Position numbers and translations under genes: made by a program. A stretch of DNA of 64,000 bases from Actinomycetota bacterium (GTDB lineage Bacteria; Actinomycetota; Thermoleophilia; Gaiellales; F1-60-MAGs149). The notes beneath the pieces are model-generated. The model searched no databases. It was not told the origin of the DNA and saw nothing but the letters and a program-made list of their open reading frames with translations. This document shows, one piece after another, positions 1 through 8,154 of the stretch (the first letter of the stretch is position 1; every line of letters starts with the position of its first letter). Location of the stretch: positions 52,372 through 116,371 of the forward strand of contig JAPLCF010000036.1 of the NCBI GenBank assembly GCA_026392355.1, given 5' to 3'.

Positions 1-114
1 CGCCTGGTCGACAAGCCCCGGCGGCGTACGCACTGCAGCATCAATTGCGTTGCGGACGCGCGCCATCGCGTCTACCGCCGCTGCAGCTCGATGCTCTGTC
101 GCCTCCATCTCCAC
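1..114 (-). CDS. N-terminus of an unidentified protein, cut by the window edge
   Basis: A minus-strand frame opens at GTG 114 (or ATG 108, two codons on) and runs off the start of the window, giving about 38 residues beginning VEMEATEHRAAAA. The peptide is rich in Ala and charged residues and looks helical. Its codons end mostly in G or C, as in the neighbouring genes. There is no convincing ribosome-binding site and too little sequence to assign a family. It would be divergent from the secreted protein at 268, with positions 115-267 as the shared upstream region, in which I see no clear promoter. It could be a chance frame. Confidence 0.4.
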   Translation of the reverse strand, partial: MEMEATEHRAAAAVDAMARVRNAIDAAVRTPPGLVDQA

Positions 115-267
115 GTGCTCAGTCTAGGTTCGCTCGCGCTGCCGCGGGGATCTCGTCGTGCGCATCCATGCCTGCGATATCGCAGCGGAGCCACGGTTGG
201 CGGAGCCGTGACGCACATGGTGACGCGCCACACCACGAAGAGCGACCTGCCGCGCTAGCGTTGGCGC

Positions 268-642
268 ATGCTCCTGCGCATCGTCATCATCGCCATGCTC
301 GTGCTCGGTATTGGCGCCTCGGTTGCCACGGCCAAGCCACAGGTCGGCATGCCCCGCGAGATCGAAACCTCGATCGGCGAGCAGAAGGGCATTCGGCTGC
401 TCGCCAATGATCGTAAGAACTGGCACTGGGTGTGGCTCCGCCGACCGAGCTCGAAGATCGTGATCGCGCATCCGCCTGAGCGCATGCCGGAGAACGATGA
501 GGCCGTCAACGGACTCTCGGGCCGGACCGGAGTGTTCGTAACCGGGCGCGCACCCGGCACGACGTCCGGGGTGCTGGGCTACTACTCGGCCGACGAATCG
601 CGGCTCATCAAGACCGTGACACTGCGCATCACCGTGCAGTAG
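268..642 (+). CDS. Small secreted protein of unknown function
   Basis: 124 residues. The start at ATG 268 is followed by a textbook signal peptide (MLLRIVIIAMLVLGIGASVA, cleavage likely after the Ala near 22), so the mature protein is exported and about 100 residues long. The mature part looks all-beta, with an aromatic stretch (NWHWVWL) and a C-terminal run ending in TVTLRITVQ. The pattern 'RAPGTTSGVLGYY' before the last strand loosely recalls chagasin-type (I42) protease inhibitors, but this is only a resemblance in layout. It lies 40 bases upstream of the next secreted protein on the same strand and may be co-transcribed with it. Confidence 0.7.
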   Translation: MLLRIVIIAMLVLGIGASVATAKPQVGMPREIETSIGEQKGIRLLANDRKNWHWVWLRRPSSKIVIAHPPERMPENDEAVNGLSGRTGVFVTGRAPGTTSGVLGYYSADESRLIKTVTLRITVQ

Positions 643-682
643 CGCAGCAGGGGATTCCTCCGAGCGAACGTACCCTGAGGAC

Positions 683-1546
683 ATGCGCAACCTCCGCCCC
701 TCGCTCTGCGCGCTCGTCGCAACCATCGTCCTCATCGCGGTGCCATGCGCTGTCGCCCAGTCCGACCCAGCACAACGTGCCGCCGTCTTTGCTGGCGCCG
801 GCGTGTGGGTCGACATCTACGACGCCACCATCCACGAGCCGCAGTACGTCGTTGACCAGGCCGTCGCGCACCAGGTGACGACGATCTACTGGGAGACGTC
901 GAACTACCACTCCCCTGCCGACATCATGTACCCCGATGACCTTCGACAGGTGATTGCGCTCGCGCATGCGCAGGGCATCAAGGTTGTCCCGTGGTACCTG
1001 CCGGGCTATCGCAACATCAAGCTGGATCGTCGCCGCTTCGCTGCCGCGATCAACGCCGGTGGTGCCGATCCGATCGACGGTCTCGGCGTCGATATTGAGG
1101 CCGACATCGTGCGCAATCGCCAGCTGCGTGCCACGCGCGCGGCACAGATGGTCCAGTGGCTACGCACCACCTATCCCGACCTGCCGATGGCCGGCATCGT
1201 GCCGCGTGACGCGCTGGCCTGGTGGCGGATCTTCCCCTACGCCGAGATCCGCGCAAACACCGACGTGATGATGCCGATGTGTTACACGTCGCGCTATCTC
1301 ACATCCGCGCAGACGACCGCGATGAGTGCCGACTGCGTGACGACGATCCGCACCCAGACCGGCGACCCCACCGCTCCCGTGCACGTGATCGCGGGCGTGA
1401 CGGACTTTCTCAAGCCGCGCCTTCTGATCGCTGCCGCGCGCGGAGCGCGCGATGCCGGCGCGATGGGCTTCAGCCTCTACAACCTCGAGACGACCACGAC
1501 TGCCGGCTGGCGCGCGCTCGACGTCTGGCGAACGCCCGGTGCGTAA
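683..1546 (+). CDS. Secreted TIM-barrel protein, glycoside-hydrolase-like
   Basis: 287 residues. CTGAGGA lies just upstream of ATG 683, and residues 1-25 form a signal peptide ending at VAQS. The rest follows the strand-helix rhythm of a TIM barrel seen in putative glycoside hydrolases: GVWVDIYDA at the first strand, AHAQGIKVVPWYLPG, then GLGVDIEAD with acidic residues where such barrels keep catalytic acids, MMPMCYTSRY, and a final GFSLYNLETT. I infer a secreted sugar-binding or sugar-cleaving enzyme. No specific GH family can be named and the substrate is unknown. It converges with the MOSC gene, whose stop codon starts one base after this gene ends. Confidence 0.6.
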   Translation: MRNLRPSLCALVATIVLIAVPCAVAQSDPAQRAAVFAGAGVWVDIYDATIHEPQYVVDQAVAHQVTTIYWETSNYHSPADIMYPDDLRQVIALAHAQGIKVVPWYLPGYRNIKLDRRRFAAAINAGGADPIDGLGVDIEADIVRNRQLRATRAAQMVQWLRTTYPDLPMAGIVPRDALAWWRIFPYAEIRANTDVMMPMCYTSRYLTSAQTTAMSADCVTTIRTQTGDPTAPVHVIAGVTDFLKPRLLIAAARGARDAGAMGFSLYNLETTTTAGWRALDVWRTPGA

Positions 1547-2293
1547 TCAGGCAGACGGTCCGAGCACGCGGACCTCGTCGCCGAGACGCACCGTGCCCGG
1601 CGTGACAACGTCGCAGTAGACCCCGAGGTCCGGGCGGCCACGGGTGGCCTTCATCGCGCGGAGCGTCGGGACGTCCTTCTCGCCGGTGGCTGGATCACGT
1701 GTCGTCGCGACGCAGCGCTCGCAGGGCACCCGCACCGCAAGCACCGCATCGCCGATCGCGACGTCGTTGCCGATCCAGGAGTCCTCCTCGAAGGCCTCGC
1801 CACCGGTGAGCGTCATCGTCATCCGAAAGCGCCGATCACCGATCGCACCGTGGCCCAGCGCATCGATCGAGGCCTCACCGATCAGTGACACGGCATTGGC
1901 AGACCAGCCGCCGCGCCCCTCGCGAATACGCGCGAGCCGCACCGGCTCGCCGAGCACCTCCGACAGCGGCTCCGCCCACGGGCCGTCGATGAGGTGCGCC
2001 GTCTCCGGCTCGTCGGAATCCCAGATCAGATCGATCGGCTCGCCGAGCGCAGGGTCGGGCGCGGACGCAATCGTGCCGTCGGGAAAGCGCATCGTCAGCG
2101 TGCTGCCGTCGTACTCAGCCGCGGTCAGAGAGAGACGACCATGGCTCCAACTGCCGGCCAACTCGCCCGCCGCGTTGACAACGAAGAAGCGCCGATCGAA
2201 GGGCGCACCTTCGAGCCCCAGCTCGAGCGACTCGCGCTCGGCGAGAGCAAGACCCTTGACGGGCGTGTGCAACAGGCGGGCGACAGTGATCAC
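1547..2293 (-). CDS. MOSC domain protein (copy 1)
   Basis: 248 residues from GTG 2293. That start is chosen because the protein then begins VITVARLLHTPVKG, matching the start of the paralogue at 8155-8886; the open frame upstream codes for low-quality sequence and overlaps another gene. The N-terminal beta-barrel part (about 1-95) is followed by a MOSC domain with the conserved cysteine region VPCERCVATTRDPATGE, the site that handles the molybdenum cofactor or sulfur in this superfamily (as in YiiM/MARC-type proteins). Its metabolic role is unknown. It starts 22 bases after the DUF2283 gene on the same strand, so it may be read from that transcript. Confidence 0.85.
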   Translation of the reverse strand: MITVARLLHTPVKGLALAERESLELGLEGAPFDRRFFVVNAAGELAGSWSHGRLSLTAAEYDGSTLTMRFPDGTIASAPDPALGEPIDLIWDSDEPETAHLIDGPWAEPLSEVLGEPVRLARIREGRGGWSANAVSLIGEASIDALGHGAIGDRRFRMTMTLTGGEAFEEDSWIGNDVAIGDAVLAVRVPCERCVATTRDPATGEKDVPTLRAMKATRGRPDLGVYCDVVTPGTVRLGDEVRVLGPSA

Positions 2294-2315
2294 GGAGGCA
2301 GTATGCGCTGCCGCG

Positions 2316-2415
2316 TCAGCCCGCGGCAGTGGCGAGCGCCATGCCGATCGCACCAGCACGATCGCTGAAGCCGTACTCCGCAGCGCAGGCGTCGAGGTCG
2401 AAGTGCGGCAAGCTG
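2316..2415. repeat. Duplicated segment, copy A (pairs with 3013-3112)
   Basis: About 100 bases covering the 3' end of the DUF2283 gene match 3013-3112 with roughly seven differences by eye. The flanking 5' halves of the two genes are clearly diverged. This unequal conservation suggests recent duplication with later gene conversion, or strong selection on the C-terminal half. Confidence 0.75.
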
Positions 2416-2582
2416 AGAATTTCGATCGCCATGGCTGTGCCCCCTGCGTCGACGTGCACGACAGCACCCTCACCGAACATGCGCCCACCGATTGAGGGGT
2501 CGCGGGAGAGATAGATCATGTAAATCCCCCCTTCATCCTCATGCGTCACCTCGAAGCTCATGGGCGGATTGTAGGTCTTCAT
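2316..2582 (-). CDS. DUF2283 family protein, probable antitoxin partner (copy A)
   Basis: 88 residues from ATG 2582, preceded by an AGAGG ribosome-binding site. The initiator shares one base with the stop of the upstream DUF4258 gene (TGATG), so the two are translationally coupled. The sequence (IYMIYLSRDP, then GAVVHVDAGG, then a helical tail) fits the small all-beta DUF2283 family, often found beside DUF4258 genes. I infer an antitoxin-like partner from this pairing; it is not shown by sequence. The last 40 or so residues (SLPHFDLDACAAEYGFSDRA onward) are almost identical to copy B at 3013-3294, whereas the N-terminal half has diverged. Confidence 0.7.
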   Translation of the reverse strand: MKTYNPPMSFEVTHEDEGGIYMIYLSRDPSIGGRMFGEGAVVHVDAGGTAMAIEILSLPHFDLDACAAEYGFSDRAGAIGMALATAAG

Positions 2583-2851
2583 CACTGCCTCTTTCGTCGT
2601 GGGGGTGGAGCCCTGTCAGGCACGAGCCAATACGCGGTTATCACCACCACGATGCAGCCCCGCTGCAGACCGATCGTCTCGACCGTGCCGCGCGCGAACT
2701 CTCGCGCGAATGCCAATCCGAAGCGATCGCGGCCGGTGAGGCGCTTCGAATACACGCGGTCTGGATCGAGGCAGCACTGGCGCACCATGTCGAAGGCAAT
2801 GTCGTATTCCGCCATCCGCTCTCGGGCGTGATGCGTGAGTCGGATTTCCAC
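2582..2851 (-). CDS. DUF4258 family protein, putative toxin (copy A)
   Basis: 89 residues from GTG 2851, chosen because the product VEIRLTHHARERMAEY matches the usual DUF4258 opening (hydrophobic strand, T-H-H/R, R-x-R-M) and the length of copy B. The middle carries a strand-turn-strand with the exposed tail ITAYWLVPD typical of the family. DUF4258 proteins are small RelE/HigB-like single-domain proteins. Ribonuclease activity is a family-level guess and not visible here. It overlaps the following DUF2283 gene by one base. Only about a third of its residues match copy B, far less than the DUF2283 partners share. Confidence 0.68.
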   Translation of the reverse strand: MEIRLTHHARERMAEYDIAFDMVRQCCLDPDRVYSKRLTGRDRFGLAFAREFARGTVETIGLQRGCIVVVITAYWLVPDRAPPPRRKRQ

Positions 2852-3012
2852 ACCCCGACGATCACAAACCCGGGTGACCGCGCGGCACGCGCAACGCTTC
2901 GGCAATGCACCAATGCGGCATCGCCTGCGCACGCCAACGTTCGCATTACCGGCGAAGCGTCACGGGATGCGCATAGCGCCTGCCTGAAGACGGACTAGCG
3001 TCCCACGCGGGG

Positions 3013-3112
3013 TCAGGCCGCAGCGGTGGCGAGTGCCATGCCGATCGCACCAGCACGATCGCTAAAGCGGTACTCCGCAGCGCAGGCGTCGAGGTCGAAG
3101 TGTGGCAAGCTG
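3013..3112. repeat. Duplicated segment, copy B (pairs with 2316-2415)
   Basis: Direct repeat of the 3' half of the DUF2283 gene, about 93 percent identical by eye to 2316-2415. It lies 597 bases from copy A, with the diverged DUF4258 copy A and intergenic DNA between. Confidence 0.75.
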
Positions 3113-3294
3113 AAGATTTCGACATCGATCGCAGAGCCGTCCGCATCAACGAGCACGACACCGCACGACACACCCTCCCGATCGCGGAAATCGATGCCGT
3201 GCGAGATCCGCCCCTCTGTCAGGTGAATGATGTGGAGGCCGCCTTCTGCCTCGTACTCGACCGAGAATGCCATGGCTGCATTGTAAATCGTCAT
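3013..3294 (-). CDS. DUF2283 family protein, probable antitoxin partner (copy B)
   Basis: 93 residues from ATG 3294, which overlaps the DUF4258 stop as ATGA. An upstream in-frame start would give a low-complexity extension (MVERGRSPREARAKE) that is really the tail of the neighbouring gene in another frame. The N-terminal strands (FSVEYEAEGGLHIIHLTEG) have the DUF2283 look. The C-terminal helices are nearly identical to copy A. I see no DNA-binding motif. The likely role is to bind and neutralise the DUF4258 protein made just before it; this is inferred from gene order. Confidence 0.7.
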   Translation of the reverse strand: MTIYNAAMAFSVEYEAEGGLHIIHLTEGRISHGIDFRDREGVSCGVVLVDADGSAIDVEIFSLPHFDLDACAAEYRFSDRAGAIGMALATAAA

Positions 3295-3563
3295 CGACGT
3301 CTCCTTCGCACGGGCTTCCCTCGGCGATCGCCCTCGTTCCACCACGCAGTGATCACGATGATCTGCTCACCGGCCTGCCTCACGATTACGACGAGCGCGC
3401 CCTGGAGGAAGTCGCGCTGGAAGCGCAGTCCTGTAGGCGGCGACCCCGATAATCGCGTCGACTCGACAGCATCGGCATCCGCGATGCAGGCGGCGAACTG
3501 CTCTTCGGAGATGAAGGCGAGCTCGAGTTTGCAGCGCACGCGATGGGTGAGGACGATGTCCAC
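3291..3563 (-). CDS. DUF4258 family protein, putative toxin (copy B)
   Basis: 90 residues from ATG 3563. The opening MDIVLTHRVRCKL and the later strand pair (ALVVIVRQAG, IIVITAWW) have the DUF4258 layout. The C-terminus is very basic (RRGKPVRRRRR), as in copy A (APPPRRKRQ), which would suit an RNA- or ribosome-binding protein. It overlaps copy B of DUF2283 by four bases and is the first gene of that pair. The 194 bases between it and the amidotransferase at 3758 hold no further gene that I can support. Confidence 0.68.
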   Translation of the reverse strand: MDIVLTHRVRCKLELAFISEEQFAACIADADAVESTRLSGSPPTGLRFQRDFLQGALVVIVRQAGEQIIVITAWWNEGDRRGKPVRRRRR

Positions 3564-3757
3564 GCCCTCACCATCACTACCGAACGTCCAACCGCGACGC
3601 GTACGGTGCGGCCGGAATGTGCCGCGTTACCGCCAATTGCGCACACAACCTGAGTGCACGGCGAACAATGCTCGCCAGATCTGCGTGATCTGTGTCGCGC
3701 GATCACCGAGTCCAGCGATTTGAGGCGGCTCACCCGTTCTGGGAGGATGCTCTCCGC

Positions 3758-4507
3758 ATGAGCAATCGCATCCTGATCATTCGCCACGGCAACGACCCGC
3801 CTGACGACCGGGTCAACACGTATCTGCATCTGCGCGGCTTCGAGCCGGTCACGATCCGGCCCTGCAACGGTGACCCCGTGCCCCAACTGGATGACACCTG
3901 GGTCGGTAGCGTCGTGCATGGCGGCCCGTTCAGCGTCTTCGACGAAGAGCAGCACCCGTTCCTGCGCGAGGAGCACCGGTGGATCAGCCAGTGCATCGAA
4001 CACGACCTGCCGCTGCTCGGGATCTGCCAGGGCGCGCAGTCGATCGCTTATGTGCTCGGCGCCGAAGTCGGGCCACCCCCATCGGGATTGCATGAGTTCG
4101 GGTACTACGAGCTGACGCCAACAGCCGAGGGCATCGCCGAAGGCTTCATGACGACGCCGCTCCACGCCACGCAGGCACACTTTCATACCTTCGCGCTACC
4201 GGCGGGTGCGACGCTGCTCGCGTCGAGCGAGCTCTACCCGAACCAGGCCTACCGTCACGGCATGAACACCTACGGCGTGCAGTTTCACCCCGAGGTCACG
4301 ATCGAGGGATTCCGCCGCTGGCAGGCCGCGCCGTGGGCGGCGTACGGCAAGCCCGGCGCACAGACCCGCCTGGAACAAGACGCATTGATGCGCGAGCACG
4401 ACGCCGCGCAGGCCGAGTGGTTCTACAGCTTCCTGGAATCGCTCTTTGGCTCGCACAGCACAACCAGCGAGCCCCTCGTGCCGCCAACCGCCGTCACGAG
4501 TAGGTGA
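3758..4507 (+). CDS. Class I glutamine amidotransferase domain protein
   Basis: 249 residues from ATG 3758, preceded by GGGAGGA ten bases upstream; a longer frame to 3692 has no such site. The nucleophile elbow GICQGAQ supplies the catalytic Cys, and VQFHPEV supplies the His-x-Glu of the triad, so the hydrolytic machinery is complete. The fold (HGGPFSVFDE, LPLLGICQGAQ, HFHTFALPAG) is that of free-standing GMP-synthase-like amidotransferases such as those that deglutamylate gamma-glutamyl compounds. The synthase partner and substrate cannot be told: no synthase gene is adjacent. It converges with the large secreted protein that follows. Confidence 0.85.
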   Translation: MSNRILIIRHGNDPPDDRVNTYLHLRGFEPVTIRPCNGDPVPQLDDTWVGSVVHGGPFSVFDEEQHPFLREEHRWISQCIEHDLPLLGICQGAQSIAYVLGAEVGPPPSGLHEFGYYELTPTAEGIAEGFMTTPLHATQAHFHTFALPAGATLLASSELYPNQAYRHGMNTYGVQFHPEVTIEGFRRWQAAPWAAYGKPGAQTRLEQDALMREHDAAQAEWFYSFLESLFGSHSTTSEPLVPPTAVTSR

Positions 4508-4536
4508 CGCGGAACGCGGGCGACGCCTGCGCGTCA
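4505..4536. terminator. Weak hairpin between convergent genes
   Basis: TGACGCG at 4505-4511 pairs with CGCGTCA at 4530-4536 across an 18-base loop. The left arm contains the stop codon of the amidotransferase. There is no U-tract. It could act on either strand, but the stem is short. Confidence 0.3.
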
Positions 4537-4552
4537 CGCGCGCCCCTGCGCA

Positions 4553-6280
4553 CTACTTCTTGATCGTGAAGTACCTAACCTGCGCCTTCGTTGTCGTCGT
4601 GCTATCGGAGGCCGTCACGATGACCTTCCAACGGCCCGGCGTCAGTGGCGTGCGACCGACGCGACCGGTGAACGAGATCGCGTTGGCACCCGGCTTGCCA
4701 CCCTTGGCACCCGACGAGCGGTAGAGGTACTGCTTTTTCGCGTAGCCGACCTTCTGGAAGGCGACCGTCACGTTGGCGTTCTCCGACAACGTGTACTTGA
4801 TCGTCGTCCCAATCGGGGTATACGCGCGCACAGCCGTCGTGTGACTGCCAACCCGGAACGTTGCGTTCGTGATGCCGAACTTCGTCATCGTCAGAATCGG
4901 CGCGGGATTGAAGGTCGCGCTGGCCGCGCGGGCCTCCGACATCGTGACGGTGCAGACACTCTGCGCCTTGAAGCCCGAGCAGGCACCGCTCCAGCCGGCG
5001 AAGTCTGCGAGCGGTCCCTCGACAGCGGTTAGCGTGACCTTCGAGTTCTTGGTGAACGGCGCCGCGCAGACGGCGCCACAATTGAGGCCGACAGGCGAGG
5101 AGACGATGCTGCCCGCGCCCGTGCCCTTCTTCGTCAGTGTGAGCACGAAGGTCGTGATGGCCGGGTTGAACGTCGCCTGCACGTTCTGTGACTGGTTCAT
5201 CGTGACCGTGCAGGTCTTGGTCGTACCGGAGCAGGCACCACCCCAACCGGCGAAGACGAAGCCCGGGGCCGGCGTCTGGGTCAAAGTGACCGTGGCCATA
5301 TCGGGAAAGTCATTTGTGCAGATCTGACCGCAGCTCAGCCCGTTCTGCGTGGCAGCCGTCGCCGATGCGGTGACCGAACTCGTCGATGCGCCCGTACCGG
5401 CCTTCGCGACTGTCAGCGCCCAGCGCGAGGCGGCAACATCAGTCGGATTATTGGACGTATTGATGAACGTCGGCGCGGTGATCGCAGGGGTGAGATTCGC
5501 AGCACCGATCGATCCACCGGTCTGCGCAGTCCAGAAAAAGTTCGTGGCGGTCTCGGTGAGACCCACACCCGGTGCGGGCAGCGCAAGGTACGCCGGCGTG
5601 ACCTGGAGTCCGGTGCCGACGCTGGCGCTGCTGACCTGCGACGCGCCGGCATTGATCCAGTAGATCCGCTGCCCGTCAGAGGTGATCGACGTCGGCGACG
5701 TGACCTGCCCGCCCGCGACGAAGTTCGCGTTGGCACCCGAACCATCGAGACCGATGCGCCCAATCGAGTTGTTGTCGCCCCAGTAGATGAAGGCGCCGTC
5801 CGACCAGATGGACGTGTTCTGTCCGCTGGGTGTCTGGTACCACTGCCACCCCGTCTGCGGCTGCGCGCCCGTGATCGTCGCGCGGCCGATGAAGCCGTTA
5901 TCGGCCCAGTAGATGAACTGTCCGACCACCACGACTCCTGTCGGTGCGCTCGTGCCGCCCGGCGCGATGTAGCTCTGCACTGCGCCCTGCAGGTTGGCAA
6001 TGCCGACGTGCGCCGAGCTGGCGCTGGTCCAGTAGAGCGCGTTACTCGTCGCGAAGACCGAGTTCGGAATGTCGCCCGTCGCATAGGTCGTGATGCCACC
6101 GGACGGCGCGCTGATCGCCGCGCTCGACAAGGTGCCCGTCTGGCTGTTAACCCAGTAAAGACGCCCGTTCTCTGTGACCGCCGCACCAGCGGTGCCGACG
6201 ATCGCGCACAGCGCGCTCAAGACGAGCGCTGCAGCGACGAGGAAGCGGACAGGATGGGAGACACGCAGAGAGGTAGCCAC
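4553..6280 (-). CDS. Secreted beta-propeller protein with two InlB-type repeats
   Basis: 575 residues from ATG 6280 with a signal peptide (FLVAAALVLSALCAIV, cleavage near residue 34). Residues 35-290 repeat the pattern 'x-LYWTSAS..., FIYWADNGFIGRA, FIYWGDNNSIGRI', a YWTD/NHL-like propeller that normally binds proteins or sugars. Residues about 290-375 and 380-460 are two copies of a divergent InlB B-repeat, each with paired cysteines and the signature FAGWGGACSG / FAGWSGACSG. The last 110 residues (KYTLSENANVTVAF to RWKVIVTASDS) form a beta module common at the ends of secreted proteins in Thermoleophilia. I see no anchor or sortase signal. It is probably an extracellular binding protein; no enzymatic motif is visible. 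Confidence 0.75.
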   Translation of the reverse strand: MATSLRVSHPVRFLVAAALVLSALCAIVGTAGAAVTENGRLYWVNSQTGTLSSAAISAPSGGITTYATGDIPNSVFATSNALYWTSASSAHVGIANLQGAVQSYIAPGGTSAPTGVVVVGQFIYWADNGFIGRATITGAQPQTGWQWYQTPSGQNTSIWSDGAFIYWGDNNSIGRIGLDGSGANANFVAGGQVTSPTSITSDGQRIYWINAGASQVSSASVGTGLQVTPAYLALPAPGVGLTETATNFFWTAQTGGSIGAANLTPAITAPTFINTSNNPTDVAASRWALTVAKAGTGASTSSVTASATAATQNGLSCGQICTNDFPDMATVTLTQTPAPGFVFAGWGGACSGTTKTCTVTMNQSQNVQATFNPAITTFVLTLTKKGTGAGSIVSSPVGLNCGAVCAAPFTKNSKVTLTAVEGPLADFAGWSGACSGFKAQSVCTVTMSEARAASATFNPAPILTMTKFGITNATFRVGSHTTAVRAYTPIGTTIKYTLSENANVTVAFQKVGYAKKQYLYRSSGAKGGKPGANAISFTGRVGRTPLTPGRWKVIVTASDSTTTTKAQVRYFTIKK

Positions 6281-6371
6281 ATCTTCACCTTACCCCCCAT
6301 CACGGGTGATTCCTGCGGGGAGATCGCGCACACGTGTGTCTGTTTGCGGTCGCGTCCGTGATACTTGAGGA

Positions 6372-8039
6372 GTGCGAGTCGTCCGCCCGCGAGACACATT
6401 CATCAAGGTGCTGGCGACCGGCGTGGCGCTGCTTGGGCTCGTCTCGATGGTGTCTGCGCTGACGCCGAGCCTGGCAGCGCGCTCCGCCCTACTCGCCGGA
6501 GTGATCCCCATCCAGGCAACCCGAACCGCCCACGTATTGGTCTTCGAGCTAGGACTGCTGCTAACGGTCGTGGCCTTCGGGCTCGTGCGGCGACGGCATC
6601 GCGCGTGGCAGCTGGCGGTCATCCTCCTCGCGACAACGGCAGTTCTTCACCTCGCGAAGGGTCTCGACGTCGAGGAGGCCATCGCAGCACTTGTCCTGAT
6701 GACGCTTCTGCTTGTTCGGCGCAGCGCCTTCACCGTCGAGGGCGCCGACGGCACGAGCCGACGTGTCGCCACGTGGGCCTTCGGACTGGCAGCTGGCGGA
6801 CTGCTGCTGGCGGTGGCCATAGCGGAGCTCGTCGCGCGCCTCGCTGGCGAACCCATCTCGCTCCGCGAAGCGGCCGACCAGGGCCTTGATGCGCTCGTCG
6901 GTGCACCCGATTCGATGTCTGCCATCGGCCTGTACACCGCCATCGCCGTCGCGCTGATCGTGCTTCTTTGGCTACGGCCCGTCTCGGCACCCGCGCCGGC
7001 ACATGCTCGCGACCGTGACGTCGCGCGCTCGATTCTCAACCGCTATGCGACAGACGGCCTGTCGTACTTCGCACTGCGCCGCGACACCACGTTCGCCATT
7101 GGTGCCCACGAGAACTGCTTTCTCGCCTATCGCGTGGTCACCAACGTCGCGCTTGTCGCCGGGACCGCAATCGGACCAGAGGCTGCGTGCAGCAAGCTCG
7201 TCCGCGACTTTCACGAAGAACAGATTCGACTTGGACGGCGCATTGCCGTGATGGGGCTCCCCGGATCGGCGCGTCGACTTTGGGAACAAGCCGGCCTGAC
7301 CACCGCGTACCTCGGTGATGAGGCGATCGTGAACCCGCAGGAGTTCTCGCTCGAGGGACGCCCGATGCGCAAGGTGCGGCAGTCCGTCAATCGTCTCGAG
7401 CGTGACGGCTATACCGTCACGGTGTTGCGCCGGCGCGAGCTCGATGCACCGCTGCTCTTCCAGCTGCAAGAGGTTTCGGAGCGGTGGCTCGGCGGAGAGG
7501 GTGAGCGCGGCTTCTCGATGGCACTCGACGATCCGTGGGCTGTCGAGCACGCCGAATGTGTTTTCGCGATTGCATTCGGTCCCGACGGTATCCCGGCCGG
7601 GTACATCCACTTCGTGCCCGTGCTTGCGACCGGCGACCTGTCGCTGTCGAGCATGCGGCGCCACGAGGACACGCCGAACGGCCTTAACGAGGCAATTCTC
7701 AGCGGTGCATTCGCGTGGGCACGGGACCAAGGAATCTCGCGCATCGGCCTCAACTTCAGCGCCTTCGGGCGGATCCTGCGCGCACCCGAGTTGCAGGGGT
7801 GGGAGCGCCTCGCCGCCCAGGCACTCCTGCAGGGCGATCGCTGGTTCCAGCTCGAGCGCCTCGATGCCTTCAACCGCAAGTTCTTGCCGACGTGGGAGCC
7901 GCGCTTCGCGGCCTACGAGCGCACGGTCGACCTGCCGCAGGCGGCGCTGGCCGTCATCGCCGCCGAAGGGCTCATTCCCGTCCCGAGACTGCCGAGCTTC
8001 GGTGGCGACGAGACGCGTGTTGCGGAACCGGCTCGGTAG
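6372..8039 (+). CDS. Membrane lysyl-phosphatidylglycerol synthase-like protein (DUF2156)
   Basis: 555 residues from GTG 6372; AGGAG sits almost on the start, so the exact initiator is uncertain. The N-terminal 200 residues contain about six membrane helices. The cytoplasmic C-terminal part has the twin GNAT-like fold of the MprF/LPG-synthase family: FAIGAHENCFLAYRV, RRIAVMGLPGSARRLWEQAG, the FSLEGRPMRKVRQSVNRLER signature, and GINEAIL-like GLNEAILSGAFAWARD. In known members this domain moves an aminoacyl group from tRNA to phosphatidylglycerol, changing membrane charge. Activity and amino acid are inferred. It stands alone, divergent from the propeller protein across about 90 bases. Confidence 0.8.
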   Translation: MRVVRPRDTFIKVLATGVALLGLVSMVSALTPSLAARSALLAGVIPIQATRTAHVLVFELGLLLTVVAFGLVRRRHRAWQLAVILLATTAVLHLAKGLDVEEAIAALVLMTLLLVRRSAFTVEGADGTSRRVATWAFGLAAGGLLLAVAIAELVARLAGEPISLREAADQGLDALVGAPDSMSAIGLYTAIAVALIVLLWLRPVSAPAPAHARDRDVARSILNRYATDGLSYFALRRDTTFAIGAHENCFLAYRVVTNVALVAGTAIGPEAACSKLVRDFHEEQIRLGRRIAVMGLPGSARRLWEQAGLTTAYLGDEAIVNPQEFSLEGRPMRKVRQSVNRLERDGYTVTVLRRRELDAPLLFQLQEVSERWLGGEGERGFSMALDDPWAVEHAECVFAIAFGPDGIPAGYIHFVPVLATGDLSLSSMRRHEDTPNGLNEAILSGAFAWARDQGISRIGLNFSAFGRILRAPELQGWERLAAQALLQGDRWFQLERLDAFNRKFLPTWEPRFAAYERTVDLPQAALAVIAAEGLIPVPRLPSFGGDETRVAEPAR

Positions 8040-8048
8040 GCTGCAGGC

Positions 8049-8153
8049 ATGAGCCAGACCACCGTACGGATCATCGCGATCATCCTGCTGATCGCGATCG
8101 GCGTGTTCCTGTTGTCGGTCCTCTGGGATCCGATCAACAGCCTCTGGCGCTAA
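8049..8153 (+). CDS. 34-residue single-span membrane peptide
   Basis: A short frame, ATG 8049 to TAA 8153, encodes a hydrophobic helix (IIAIILLIAIGVFLLSVLW) between a polar N-terminus MSQTTVR and the tail DPINSLWR. It starts 10 bases after the stop of the LPG-synthase-like gene and ends two bases before the convergent MOSC gene, so it fits neatly as the last gene of that transcript. Codon choice matches the surroundings (ATC Ile, CTG Leu). No family is recognised. It may be a small regulator or partner of the membrane enzyme upstream. A weak AGGC lies before the start. Confidence 0.5.
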   Translation: MSQTTVRIIAIILLIAIGVFLLSVLWDPINSLWR

Positions 8154-8154
8154 G

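Noticed and set aside
45..410. A plus-strand frame at the start of the window
   Set aside because: It overlaps the secreted-protein gene in another frame and encodes Arg/His-rich shadow sequence.
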